NCBI RefSeq assembly: GCF_958298935.1
Contig: NC_084937.1
Location: 26,731,568-26,795,567 of the forward strand
Source: Phragmites australis
Lineage: Eukaryota; Streptophyta; Magnoliopsida; Poales; Poaceae
Direction of reading: 5' to 3'
Length of the DNA: 64,000 bases
A model generated the notes under the pieces. That model was not told the DNA's origin, searched no databases, and was given only the letters and a program-made list of their open reading frames with translations. Shown here in pieces: positions 20,745-30,682 of the stretch (position 1 is the first letter of the stretch; every line of letters starts with the position of its first letter). The translations under genes were made by a program, and so were the position numbers.

Positions 20745-22400
20745 ATCTTTTGTAGCCTCTTTTCTTTTGTTTGTAGATGTAGGAGTGAACCCTTAGAAAG
20801 TGCATTGGAAGTATCCTGTGAATATTAAATGGCTGTTTTTCCCTGGGCTCGCAACTCCAGTTTCTCTATGTGTTCAACGCTTCTTCCGATGTTTTACTTT
20901 GAAGTCCCGGGGAGTACTCAGTCGGGCCGTTCCCGACCTTCCCGTCCCCAAGGAGGAAGTTGTCTTGATCGCTGTTGCTGGCACAGTCGGCCTTCAAGCT
21001 CTCGCGAATCCACATCGCCTAAGTTAAGAACAAAGACACAGACTTCCTTGCCCGGGAGATGGATCAATCCCGCTCGGAACACGCCGTGCCTGATGAACAC
21101 TTTTTCGCCCTGCGACCACTCAGTTAGTAGAAAGGAGACGCGTGCGGGCGAGAATGTGACCAAGAGTCCTCGTGGTCCGGTGGTGCCCGGGCTTAAAACG
21201 GGCCAGGCCGAGCACTAACAGCCCGCCCCCGAGACCTGAGCTCCGGACTACCCGAGTAGCTCGAGTGATAGGATTACCCAGGGCACCCGAGGACTCGGTA
21301 GTGCTCGGGGTCCTTAAAAGCGGACCGAACACCACGACCACCACGAAGGGCTTCGGTCAGACGTTATCGCAAGCACGCTACTCTTTTCTGCAAACCGTCT
21401 GTCGTTCTGGGAAAAAGTAGTCACGCGGCAGGGTTTTGCGTGCGAGGAGGCCACCTCGCCGAACAGATTAAACCGCGAGAGCCCCCGAGAGTGACTCGAG
21501 GACATAAATTTACTTAAAGCAGACTTGTTTGAATATAACCACTCACCGGACAGCTGTCGGCCTTCCGGCTCATCGATCCAGGAGGGATGTGCTTCCGAGC
21601 TCGGGTGCCCGGGGACTCGATTCTTTCAACGGAGCGCCCGAGTGCCCAGAGGCATACGAGGCTCCTAGGGTCGGGTGATCTCGACCACCCAAGCCTAAGT
21701 GGCAGGACCACCCGAGGACCCTTGGGGTCGACCAAAGACCGGGGCATTGAAGCCCTAGCGGCCGAGCTGCTTGCGATCGCCAGTCTGTGACTTAAGAGAA
21801 AAAATAGGATTTCTTTGTCTGGTGCGCTCTGTCAGTGCGGTACTTGCTATAGACTGCTCTCGTTTTCGACCCGAGACCTCTCGAATACCCAAACCGGCGG
21901 ACAAGAGCGGTCAGAGGCATAACCCAGAGGTCTTATGTTTTGGTGGTGCCTAGGTATGACAGACCAGACCGAGCACCGACAGCCCGCTCCGGGGGCCCGA
22001 GCTCCGGACTACTCGAGCAGCTCGAGTGATGGGATTACCCGGAGCACCCCGAAACTCGGTAGTGCCCGGGAGCCTGTCACGACACCGAACACCACAGCCT
22101 ACCATGGCGGACGTAAGTCAGCGGCGACTGCTCGCATGCATACCGATCGGGATTCTTTTGCCAGCGGGAAAAGAGAGAGAGAGCGAATTTTTTCTCGCAC
22201 AACCGAGCTCCTCACCAGACAGATTAGACATACGGAATCCAGAAAAAGTATTCTGACATAGCGATTGCTTATTGAAAAACTTAATGTGCAATATTTACAA
22301 GGTTGGGCGACAGCGACTTACCCCATGGGGCGAAGCCTTCAGACTGCTTGGGCGGGGAGAAGCCCCCGGCCTTGCTAACCTGAACCGCGAGCACGACAAT
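20745..22400 (-). repeat. Non-coding spacer of A with dispersed sub-repeats
   Basis: Between integrase and the antisense ORF. Two related blocks of about 165 bp (21181-21345 and 21945-22107) share GCTCCGGACTAC, a CGAGTAGCTCGAG-like palindromic core, GGATTACCC and CGGTAGTGC. A third, looser copy lies at about 21595-21730. Such 3' tandem or dispersed repeats are typical of Tat-lineage elements. The composition resembles the LTR array (CCGAG/CTCGG words). Confidence 0.75.
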
Positions 22401-23262
22401 CTACGGGTAGAAGCGTCGAAGATGCTCGATGTTCCATGGATTCGGGAGTGGCTGTCCTTCCTTCGTCGCCAACCTGAAAGAACCTGCCCGGGGGACCGCG
22501 ATCACGGTGAAGGGACCTTCCCACACAGGGGACAACTTATTCATTCCTTCGCGCGACTGGATGCGTCGGAGAACTAGGTCCCCCACCTCGAGAGACCGGG
22601 CCCGGACATGGCGCAGATGATAACACCGCAGACTCTGCTGGTACCGAGCCGCCTGGACAGCAGCACGCCGCCGGCACTCTTCCAGGTAGTCCACGTCGTC
22701 GCGCCTTTGATGCTCCTGCTCACCCTCAGAGTATGCATGCACTCGAGGGGAGCCCAGAGTGAGCTCGGAGGGGAGGACTGCTTCGGCGCCGTAGACGAGG
22801 AAGAAAGGAGTCTCCCCGGTGGCGCGGCTTGGCGTAGTCCGATTGGCCCACAGCACGGCTGGCAGCTCGTCTACCCATCCCTTCCCGTGCTTAGCGAGCA
22901 CGTTATAGGTCCGGGTTTTGAGGCCCTTCAGAATTTCCGCATTGACGCGCTCGACCTGCCCGTTACTCCGAGGATGAGCGACGGAAGCGAAGCAAAGCTT
23001 GATGCCGAGATCTTCGCAATAGTCCCCGAATAAGGCACTAGTGAACTGGGTGTCATTGTCGGTGATAATCCGATTGGGGACACCAAAGCGGCTAGTGATG
23101 CCGCGGATAAACTGGAGCGCCGTATTTTTGGTTACCTTGATGACTGGGACCGCCTCCGGCCACTTAGTGAATTTGTCGATAGCGACATATAGGTATGCAT
23201 AGCCCCCGACTGCTCGGGGGAATGGACCCAGAATGTCCAAACCCCAGACCGCGAAAGGCCAT
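22401..23262 (-). pseudogene. Integrase core and C-terminus of A
   Basis: The integrase frame carries the catalytic D-D-E residues in WGLDILGPF, TDNDTQFTSALF and HPRSNGQVERVNAEIL. It ends in a GPY/F-type module (SPVWEGPFTVIAVPRAGSFR) and RRFYP, then stop. No chromodomain follows. It would insert the cDNA into host DNA. The frame upstream is separated by an extra base near 23262, so it is not joined to the rest of pol. The second catalytic motif has N-D where B has N-G. Confidence 0.92.
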
Positions 23263-24238
23263 TGACAGGGGAATGGTATGGAGAGCCTGAGCTGGCTGGT
23301 GAATCTGCTTTGCATGGAACTGGCACGCCCTGCAGCGCCGAACCAGCTCGGAAGCATCCTGGAGAGCTGTAGGCCAGTAGAAACCTTGCCGGAAGGCTTT
23401 CCCGACCAGCGTGCGGAACGATGAATGGCCACCGCACTCGCCCTCGTGGACCTCAGCGAGAAGATCGCCGCCTTCTGCCCGAGAGATGCATTTCAGGAGG
23501 ACACCTCCTGCGCTACGTCGGTAGAGATCCCCATCTACTATGGCATAGCGTTTGGACTGCCGAGCAACCCTTTCGGCAGACGCCTCATCCTCGGGTAGGA
23601 ACTTTTCTTTCAAGTACCCTCGGATGTCAGACATACACGAGGCATCTTGAGAACATTCGGCGAGCACAGCGCACTCGCCGGACGGCGGCGCCCTGACGGG
23701 GCTTCCCACTGAGGGTACCGCCGGGGTCCCCTGATTTGAGTTCGAGGTTTCCCCTTCATCCTGTTCGGCAGGCAGGACGGAAGGCCGTGCGAGTCTTTCT
23801 TCAAAGACTCCGACAGGGGCCCGCGCACGTGAGGAGGCCAGGAGAGAGAGCTCGTCAGCCGGAGCATTGTCGCGGCGAGGGATATGCCGTAATTCGAGGC
23901 CGTCGAAGCGTCTCTCGAGCTTTCTGACTGCATCCACGTACGCTGCCATTTGTGGATCCGTGCACTGGTACTCCTTGGGAACCTGGTTGACGACCAGCTG
24001 AGAGTCCCCTTTGACCAGGAGGCGACGAATCCCGAGCCCCACCGCAGCCCGGAGGCCGGCGATGAGACCTTCATACTCCGCCATGTTGTTGGACGCGCGG
24101 AACTGCAACTGTACGACGTACCGGAGCTCTTCACCCGTTGGGGAGGTGAGAACCACTCCGGCCCCTGCGCCTTTCAGCGAGAGGGAGCCATCGAAGTGCA
24201 TAACCCAGTACCCGGGCGCGTCGTGCCCAGGATAGGCA
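23263..24238 (-). pseudogene. Second RNase H (aRNH) and integrase zinc finger of A
   Basis: The frame reads [51 protein letters not shown] and IPRRDNAPADELS, with the D-E-D-D residues of an archaeal-like RNase H. It then reaches the H2C2 zinc finger (HSSFRTLVG and VRRCRACQFHAKQ). A second RNase H after the usual one is the mark of Tat-lineage elements. A 17-base deletion at its upstream edge and a 1-base insertion at its downstream edge isolate this frame. Confidence 0.88.
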
Positions 24239-25807
24239 GACGCAGGGGACGGGCGTCCATTCTGCCAAGAAGTCGGAGAGTGCCTGGCTTTTGATTGCCT
24301 GGCGACAGACGAAGTGTAGGTCGAACTCCGCCAACTCAACCACCCATTTGACAACGCGCCCGGTGCCCTCCCGGTTCCGGAGAATGGGTCCCAGTGGATA
24401 AGTGGTAACCATCGAGATCTTGTGCGCCTGGAAGTAGTGGCGCAGCTTCCGGGAGGCGACGAGCACGGCATAGAGTAGCTTCTGCGCCTGGGGATACCTT
24501 GTCTTGGCCTCCCGGAGGACCTCGCTGACGAAGTACACCGATCGCTGTACCCGGCGGGCCCGGATGGTGGCCCCACCCGGGGGGCTGCCACAGCCCCCAG
24601 GGTCGGCGGTATGGTCGGGGCTGGCCGGGCACTCGGGCTCGATTCCTTGGCTGGGAAGAGCAGTGTGTTCGGGCTCGACCCCTTGCCCAGGGGGATCCGC
24701 GAGGATAAGTGAACGGTCGGGGGCCTCTGGGAGCTGGGACCCAGCACCCGGCCCCGAACATTTATCGCGCTCCACCACCAGCACTATGCTCACGACCTGT
24801 GGAGTGGCCGAAACATAAAGTAGTAGGGGCTCACCTTGGGAGGGAGCCACCAAAACGGGTGGCGAGGTAAGGTACTTCTTTAAGTCGCGGAAGGCCTGCT
24901 CGGCTTCCGACGTCCAGTTAAAACGACCGGATTTCTTCAAAAGCTTGAAGAGGGGGAGCCCTCGCTCCCCGAGCTTGGAGATGAAGCGCCCGAGGGCTGC
25001 CATGCAGCCGGCGAGGCGCTGGACCTCCTTGAGTCGAACCGGGGGTCGCATTTGCTCGATGGCCCGGATCTTCTCCGGATTGACCTCGATTCCTCGGCCA
25101 GAGACCAAGAAACCAAGGAGCTTGCCCGCCGGCACCCCGAAGACACATTTCTCCGGGTTGAGCTTGAGGCGGGTAGAGCGGAGACTGTTGAAAGTCTCGG
25201 CAAGGTCCTCGAGCAGGGTGGCGCGGTCTCGGGTTTTGACCACGAGATCGTCGATGTAAGCCTCGACGTTGCGGCCAACCTGCGAGTTAAGAGTGATACG
25301 AATGGCGCGCTGGAAGGATGATCCAGCGTTGCGCAGGCCGAAAGGCATTGACATGTAGCAATAAGTCCCCACCGGGGTAGTAAAAGCAGTTTTTTCCTCG
25401 TCCCCTACGGCCATGCGAATCTGGTGATACCCAGAGTTTGCATCCAGGAAGCACAAAAGATCACATCCCGCAGTTGAATCTACGATTTGATCAATGCGAG
25501 GTAAGGGGAAGGGATCTTTAGGACAAGCCTTGTTAAGGTCGGTGTAGTCCACGCACATGCGAAGCTTGCCGTTGGCCTTCGGGACGATGACTGGGTTTGC
25601 TAGCCAGTCGGGGTGGAGGACTTCTCGGATGAATCCGGCGTCGAGGAGCTTGCGGACCTGCTCGCGGATAAACTCCTGGCGCTCTGGCGCCTGCCGCCGG
25701 ACCTTCTGCTTCACTGGGCGGGCGTCCGGACGCACAGCCAAGTGATGCTCGATCACCTCCCTAGGGATCCCGGGCATGTCGGACGGTTGCCAGGCAAACA
25801 CGTCCAC
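24239..25807 (-). pseudogene. Reverse transcriptase and first RNase H of A
   Basis: Codons count from 25807. RT motifs are in order: [20 protein letters not shown] (residues 58-77), the [16 protein letters not shown] box, [12 protein letters not shown] with the first catalytic Asp, [14 protein letters not shown], and the AYIDDLVV active site at about 183-190. The connection reads [20 protein letters not shown]. The first RNase H follows ([30 protein letters not shown]), with an unusual proline/glycine-rich insert between the two. RT residues needed for catalysis are present. The frame is lost at the 17-base deletion, and an in-frame TAG near 25845 separates it from protease. Confidence 0.93.
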
Positions 25808-26978
25808 GTTAGCCCGGAGGAAGGCGACGAGCGCACTTTCCTATTTGCTGCCCAGTTCGCTGCCGATACGGACAACCTGGGTAGCGTCTTCGCCCACCTC
25901 GACCTCCTTCGTTGGAACAGAGGTGTCGGCGGCGAGTCAGGGTCTGGATGAAGAGGGTCCCGGGCCCCCTGAAGAGCCATCAACCTCGGCCTGCGCTGAG
26001 ACCAGAGCCATGTATGATTGTTCGGCGCAGGAGACAGCGCCGTCGGAGTCAGCGATCACGGATATAGAGCCTGCGGGGCCGGGCATCTTAACCGTAAGGT
26101 ATGCATAATGCACGGCCATCATAAACTTGGCGAGCGCCGGACGCCCGAGGATGGCGTTGTAGGGGAGAGGGAGCTCCGCGACATCGAAGAGGACGCACTT
26201 CGTGCGAAAGTTGTCCCGGCTCCCGAACGTGACAGGCAACTCAACCTGCCCGAGGGGCAGGGAGTGCCCGGGAGTTACTCCACAGAAGGGGAGTGACGGC
26301 TTTAGGCGTCGGGAAGATACTTGCAGCTTCTCAAAAGCCTCTTTGGAAAGGAGGTTGAGGCCGGCACCACTGTCGATCAGCACTCTGCCGACCTTAACAT
26401 TGCAGATAGTGGGAGACACAACCAGAGGTAGCCGTCCCACGGCTGCAGTACTGACGGGGTGATCAGCCATGCTGAACGTGATCGGAGCATCCGACCACCT
26501 CAGGGGTCTTGTGGCCTCCTCGCTCGGGGTTGCCGAGCACACTTCGCGCCGCATGACCTTGATGCCACGGCGCGAGCAGGGTGTGTAAGCGCCCCCGTTG
26601 ATGAAGGCGACCGCATGCTCGGGCTCCTGGAAGCCGAGCTCGGCGTTGTTGGGGACGACCTCGGTATCGCCTCCTCCGCGGGACTCGTCGCGCTCCCTCT
26701 GGCGCTGCTCCACGAGTCCTTTGACCGTACGACACTCCGTGAGGTCGTGCCATCTGGTCAGGTGTATGGGACACCATTTACCTGGCTCGGGCCCCGCGGG
26801 AGCGGGGGCCCTCGCTGGAATAGGAGCTCGGCCAGGGGCCGGGGCTCTTGCTGGAGCTGGCGCCCTAGCCGGTGCCGGGGCCCTCGCGGGCACAGAGGCC
26901 CGAGGAGGAGCCCGAGCAGGAGCCCCGACGGGGCGCCGATCGACACCCGGCCGACGCTTTTGCCGGTGATCGGGCTCT
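25808..26978 (-). pseudogene. Gag zinc-finger tail and aspartic protease of A
   Basis: After the frameshift the sequence continues with an alanine/proline/arginine repeat tract (ARAPAPARAPAPGRAP). A C-H-H-C cluster follows in KWCPIHLTRWHDLTEC. The protease has VGRVLIDSGAGLNLLSKEAF, with the D-S-G catalytic triad (B has D-G-G), and downstream PYNAILGRPALAKFM. The frame meets TGA at 25937-25939, then runs on toward RT (EVEVGEDATQVVRIG) with a second stop near 25845. Confidence 0.85.
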
Positions 26979-28388
26979 TTGTGGTACCCTGTGAGCGGGG
27001 ACTTGGGCTGGCTCGACGAGAGCTGCCTCGCGCTTCCTTCTCTTTTTCTTTTCCCGCTTATCAGAGCGGGAAGAACTTGGCTGATCGGAAGCGGGGCGAG
27101 GAGCATGCCACGCCCTGGCCTCCGCAGCCTTGGCGCACTTATCGGCCAGTGCGAAAAGTTCCGCAGGGGTCTCGATCTCGTGCGTACCTAGCTTCTCGAG
27201 CATCCGCTCATCACGGACGCCCTGCCGGAAAGCAACAATAACAGCATGGGGGGCCACTCGCGGAATAGTGTTGCGAACCTGGCTGAAACGCTGTATAAAT
27301 CGCCGTAGCGTCTCCCCTTCCTGCTGTTGGACGGCGTGGAGGTCGCACTCCAAACCGGGACGTGCGAACGTGCCCTGAAAGTTGGCCACGAATTGGTGGC
27401 ACAGGTCATCCCAGGAGCTGATAGATCCTGGGGGTAAGTTCATAATCCAAGAGCGGGCGGAACCCCTCAAGGCAACATGAAAATAGTTTACCATCACCTT
27501 TTCGTTGCCACCGGCCGCTTGGACGGCCGTCGTGTAGATCTGGAGGAACTTGACGGGGTCGATGGACCCGTCGTACTTCTCCGGCAGCTCGGGGCGGAAC
27601 TTGGAAGGCCACCTCACCCGGCGGAGCTCGGTGGTGAAGGCACGGCAACCGGTGCCGTACCCCGCAGCACGAGCGGGGGTTCTCGGTGGCGAGAAGCGGT
27701 GAGCCGGGGATCCCCGGTGGCCGTGGGCCGGGAGAGAGGAAGCCTGGTCCTCTGCCCCAACCCCCTGCCGGGTCTCCCGCTGACGTTCGAGAGTGACTCG
27801 GGCATCTTCGTGGCCCCTTCGCTCGTCAAGATGCAAACGAAGGTCCTGGGCTTCGGACATGGCCAGGGGGATGGCGCTCCGCCTGGAAACCCCTCGGCCC
27901 GTGCGGGTGTTGCCCGCTGAGGAGCCAGCTCTGGCGGCACCGTGCCGAGAAGTGGCGCGAGGACTCCCGGCCTGCACCTGGCGACGAGCAGTGCCGACCA
28001 AAGCGACGACATCTTGCATCCACCGGCCTTCCGGAGTGTTTGGCGTGGCCTGAATGGGCGGGTGTCTGAGGAGAGCTTGTGCTGCAAGCAACGCGCTCCC
28101 TGGGCTGGCCTCACTGAAAGCGAGCCTGCGCTGAGGCGGCACCCGACGTGGTCCAGAGGCGGACCTGGCGGCCGGGGTCCCGACCACCTGCTGGGGGTCG
28201 GAAAGTACGTCGGCAGCGGTGGCGGCGCTGATGGGCCCAGCGCCTTGATCCCCTTGGGCGGGAAAAACCGCACGCGTGGATGGCGGCTGCCGCGAGCACG
28301 CAGCAGCGATGGGGCTTTCTCGGTCGTGGGGCAGCGTTCCGTTACTGGAAGTGGAGCCGGAACGCTGGAGACGGTGCCCACCGGCCAT
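26979..28388 (-). pseudogene. Gag of element A
   Basis: Start ATG 28388-28386 (MAGGHRLQRSGS), 48 bases inside the primer binding site. The gag core reads FRPELPEKYDGSIDPVKFLQ, FHVALRGSARSWIMNLPPGS, FVANFQGTFARPG and FIQRFSQVRNTIPRVAP. This is the retrotransposon gag/capsid fold that packs the RNA. One extra base near 26979 shifts the frame before the nucleocapsid region, so gag is cut off from protease. Confidence 0.9.
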
Positions 28389-28435
28389 CTTTTCCTGTGG
28401 AGAAAAAAGTGAAACAAACAATCCAGGGATATTCC

Positions 28436-28453
28436 CCCCTACCTGGCGCGCCA
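28436..28453 (-). other. Primer binding site of element A
   Basis: On the minus strand TGGCGCGCCAGGTAGGGG starts two bases after the 5' LTR end. It begins TGG, the complement of a tRNA CCA end. The sequence suggests a tRNA-Arg primer, as I recall for the related rice element RIRE2; that assignment is inference. The same site occurs in B at 45223. Confidence 0.8.
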
Positions 28454-28873
28454 GCTGTCGGAGAGTGAACTCCTGTCGCAGGGATCCCGAGAGACCCCTT
28501 TTTAGAGATTCGGCCGAGGGGATGATCCTGGAAAAGCTTGTGTGGGAAATAAGCGAGAACGGAAATAAATGCGATGGCTAGTGGGAACGCCGGGTTTTAG
28601 ACAGGTTCGGGCCGCACGGAGGCGTAACACCCTACTCCTGTATGAGCGCTATATTTATCCTTGAAGGGGATTCTTCAAGGAGGTATCTGGTTCTAAGGGG
28701 AGAACTGTTTACAAAGAGCTTGAGGCTCTTATGTTCCAGCTTAACTTGAGCTGGTTCGAGTGTCTGTCGATCTATCTTTGGCCTGGCTCGCCGGAGATTG
28801 TTGGTTATCTGGTCTCTTGGTTGTCTTGTGGTCGGGGGCTGTTGCTCTCCTTTTTTAGTGTTCTCCATCCTTT

Positions 28874-28882
28874 CCTTTTATA
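28874..28882 (-). promoter_or_regulatory. LTR TATA box of element A
   Basis: TATAAAAGG on the minus strand, preceded by GGCGCGCC, downstream of the 73-bp array in transcription sense. The same motif and context occur in B (44788-44796 and 53276-53284). It marks the likely promoter for genomic RNA. Confidence 0.75.
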
Positions 28883-29372
28883 GGCGCGCCGACCTCAACA
28901 TATCCTGAATGGGAAAGAGGGGACGCGAATGCCAAGGTGCCACGGAGAAAGGCGTAATCATTTCATCTTGGCGAAGTGACAGGGGCGGTGGAGAAATGCG
29001 GCGCGCATTCGACCACCATCCGCTGCGGAAGCCTCGGGGCGCCATGAAAGGGGCCCACCGGGCAGCCTCAGAGGTGCCCGGTGCGCCCACCCTGTCTTGT
29101 TCTTCTGCCAGGGCAGGGTGGCAGGCCGAGCGCTTCGATTCTGGCAACGTTATCCCGAGGCACCTGGATGAAACGGGACGGGACCCGTGCATTTAATGGA
29201 CCCACGCCCCCCTGCCAGTGCATGGCAGGGTCTGACACTGGGGCGTGGGCAGCTGAGAATGTCAGGATGTCAGGATGTCAGACCGCGCGTGCCCATTAAA
29301 TGCGGCATTAGGCCTTTGACTGGATGACACCCTGACGACGGGACCCTTTGGGTCGTTGAATGATCTTGCGTG

Positions 29373-30028
29373 AACCTTCGGGGAACCGAGTCCTCGGGGG
29401 CTACCTCGTGCAGCCCCGAGCACTCTCTCCCGAGCACTTGAGTGAGACCTTCGGGGAACCGAGTCCTCGGGGGCTGCCACGTGCAGCCCCGAGCACTCTC
29501 TCCCGAGCACTTCGGTGGGACCTTCGGGGCACCGAGTCCTCGGGGGCTGCCACGTGCAGCCCCGAGCACTCTCTCCCGAGCACTTCGGTGGGACCTTCGG
29601 GGCACGAGTCCTCGGGGGCTGCCACGTGCAGCCCCGAGCACTCTCTCCCGAGCACTTCGGTGGGACCTTCGGGGCACCGAGTCCTCGGGGGCTGCCACGT
29701 GCAGCCCCGAGCACTCTCTCCCGAGCACTTCGGTGGGACCTTCGGGGCACCGAGTCCTCGGGGGCTGCCACGTGCAGCCCCGAGCACTCTCTCCCGAGCA
29801 CTTCGGTGGGACCTTCGGGGCATCGAGTCCTCGGGGGCTGCCACGTGCAGCCCCGAGCACTCTCTCCCGAGCACTTCGGTGGGACCTTCGGGGCACCAAG
29901 TCCTAGGGGGCTGCCACGTGCAGCCCCGAGCACTCTCTCCCGAGCACTTTGGTGGGACCTTCGAGGCACCGAGTCCTCGGGGGCTGCCGCGTGCAGCCCC
30001 GAGCACTCTCTCCCGAGCACTTCCTTCT
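29373..30028. repeat. 73-bp tandem array in 5' LTR of A, 9 units
   Basis: Same unit as in the 3' LTR but nine copies. First and last units are diverged in the same way as in the 3' LTR (GCTACCTCGTGCAG in the first, GCTGCCGCGTGCAG in the last), so the length change came from gain or loss of interior units. Confidence 0.95.
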
Positions 30029-30204
30029 TAGTATTTGGGCTCTGCAGATCATTGGGGAACTAGAGTGCTCGGGAACCAGAGGCGGCGGCCCCGAGCACCT
30101 TCTCCCGGGACTTAGCTTCTTCTTACCTTGCAGGGTGGTGACATGTGGTGGATGGCCGGCCTGGCCTCGGGACTTAGGGACCCCTGGTTCTGAATACACC
30201 GACA

Positions 30205-30682
30205 GATTTGGACAAGATGATTTTCAGCACCATGCTATGAACCCGGCATCCAATTCTTTCTCCAGGGGTGAGCTTCTTCTTGGAAAGTTGAATCATGCTT
30301 CTATTAATGAGCTCATTGTAGAAACGCTCCCCTACATCCTCCACAGGCATGTAGCCTTCTGCCATCCACCACCTCAACAAGCGGGTGCATCTCATCTCAT
30401 GGTTCTCAAGGAAGATACTGAGGTCCAAGAAGATTGATTTCAGTGATATGGTAAGCCATCATAACTTGAGACAATCACCTTCCTGATGTTGCGGAGGTCA
30501 GACTCCAGTTCTGCACCAAGGTGTTCGTGCAAATTCCTCCATTCTTTGCTTCTTATAGGCCTGTTGGCGAGGAGACCTCCGATTGTAGATATGGCAAGGG
30601 GAAGCCCCCGACATCTCCTCAAGATATGGCGGGTTTGCTCCTCAATTTCCTCTGGCAAAGTGTACTTAGTTGATTTGTAGAC
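30205..30682 (-). pseudogene. NLR-1, 5' part of exon 2 (ARC region)
   Basis: Exon 2 begins at an intact acceptor (ATTTGTAG before 30682). It reads EEIEEQTRHILRRCRGLPLA with the GLPLA motif, then EWRNLHEHLGAELESDLRNI, VIVSSYDGLPYH, RWWMAEGY and CRVHSMVLKIILSKS. The last is the MHD-type motif with Ser in place of Asp. A one-base deletion after SSYDGLPYH, near 30440, shifts the frame. Retrotransposon A splits the exon at the GATTT duplication, after the codons for ILSKS. Confidence 0.9.

Larger units (their letters stand above)
18163..30204 (-). mobile_element. Retrotransposon A: Ty3/gypsy, Tat-lineage architecture, 12.0 kb
   Basis: Full-length element inserted in NLR-1 exon 2, in the same orientation as the gene. 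The target duplication is GATTT at 18158-18162 and 30205-30209. Removing the element rejoins the NLR sequence as found uninterrupted in NLR-2 near 40170. LTRs are 18163-19765 (3') and 28456-30204 (5'), beginning TGTCGGTG and ending CCGACA in transcription sense. Internal order is primer binding site, gag, protease, RT, RNase H, second RNase H, integrase, spacer repeats, antisense ORF remnant, polypurine tract. Dual RNase H, the antisense ORF and absence of a chromodomain place it in the Tat group. Only a few single-base differences between the LTRs are seen by eye outside the repeat array, so insertion is recent. Coding capacity is broken: a 1-base insertion near 26979, stops at 25937 and near 25845, a 17-base deletion near 24238 and a 1-base insertion near 23262. 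Confidence 0.95.
28456..30204 (-). repeat. 5' LTR of element A
   Basis: 1,749 bp. In transcription sense it begins TGTCGGTGTATTCAG and ends AGTTCACTCTCCGACA. It contains the 9-unit array in U3 and then the TATA box. By eye it differs from the 3' LTR by a handful of substitutions plus two extra repeat units. Confidence 0.95.

Noticed and set aside
20134..20796. Alternative plus-strand frame of 220 codons overlapping the antisense ORF
   Set aside because: Out of frame with the sequence conserved between A and B; only the 20082-20744 frame matches the B antisense ORF end.
22401..22700. Possible chromodomain at the integrase C-terminus of A and B
   Set aside because: The frame ends in a GPY/F-type module and RRFYP then stop; no chromodomain residues follow.
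29373..30028. Regular short repeats resembling a CRISPR array
   Set aside because: Units are contiguous with no unique spacers, lie within LTRs, and the genome is plant nuclear DNA.
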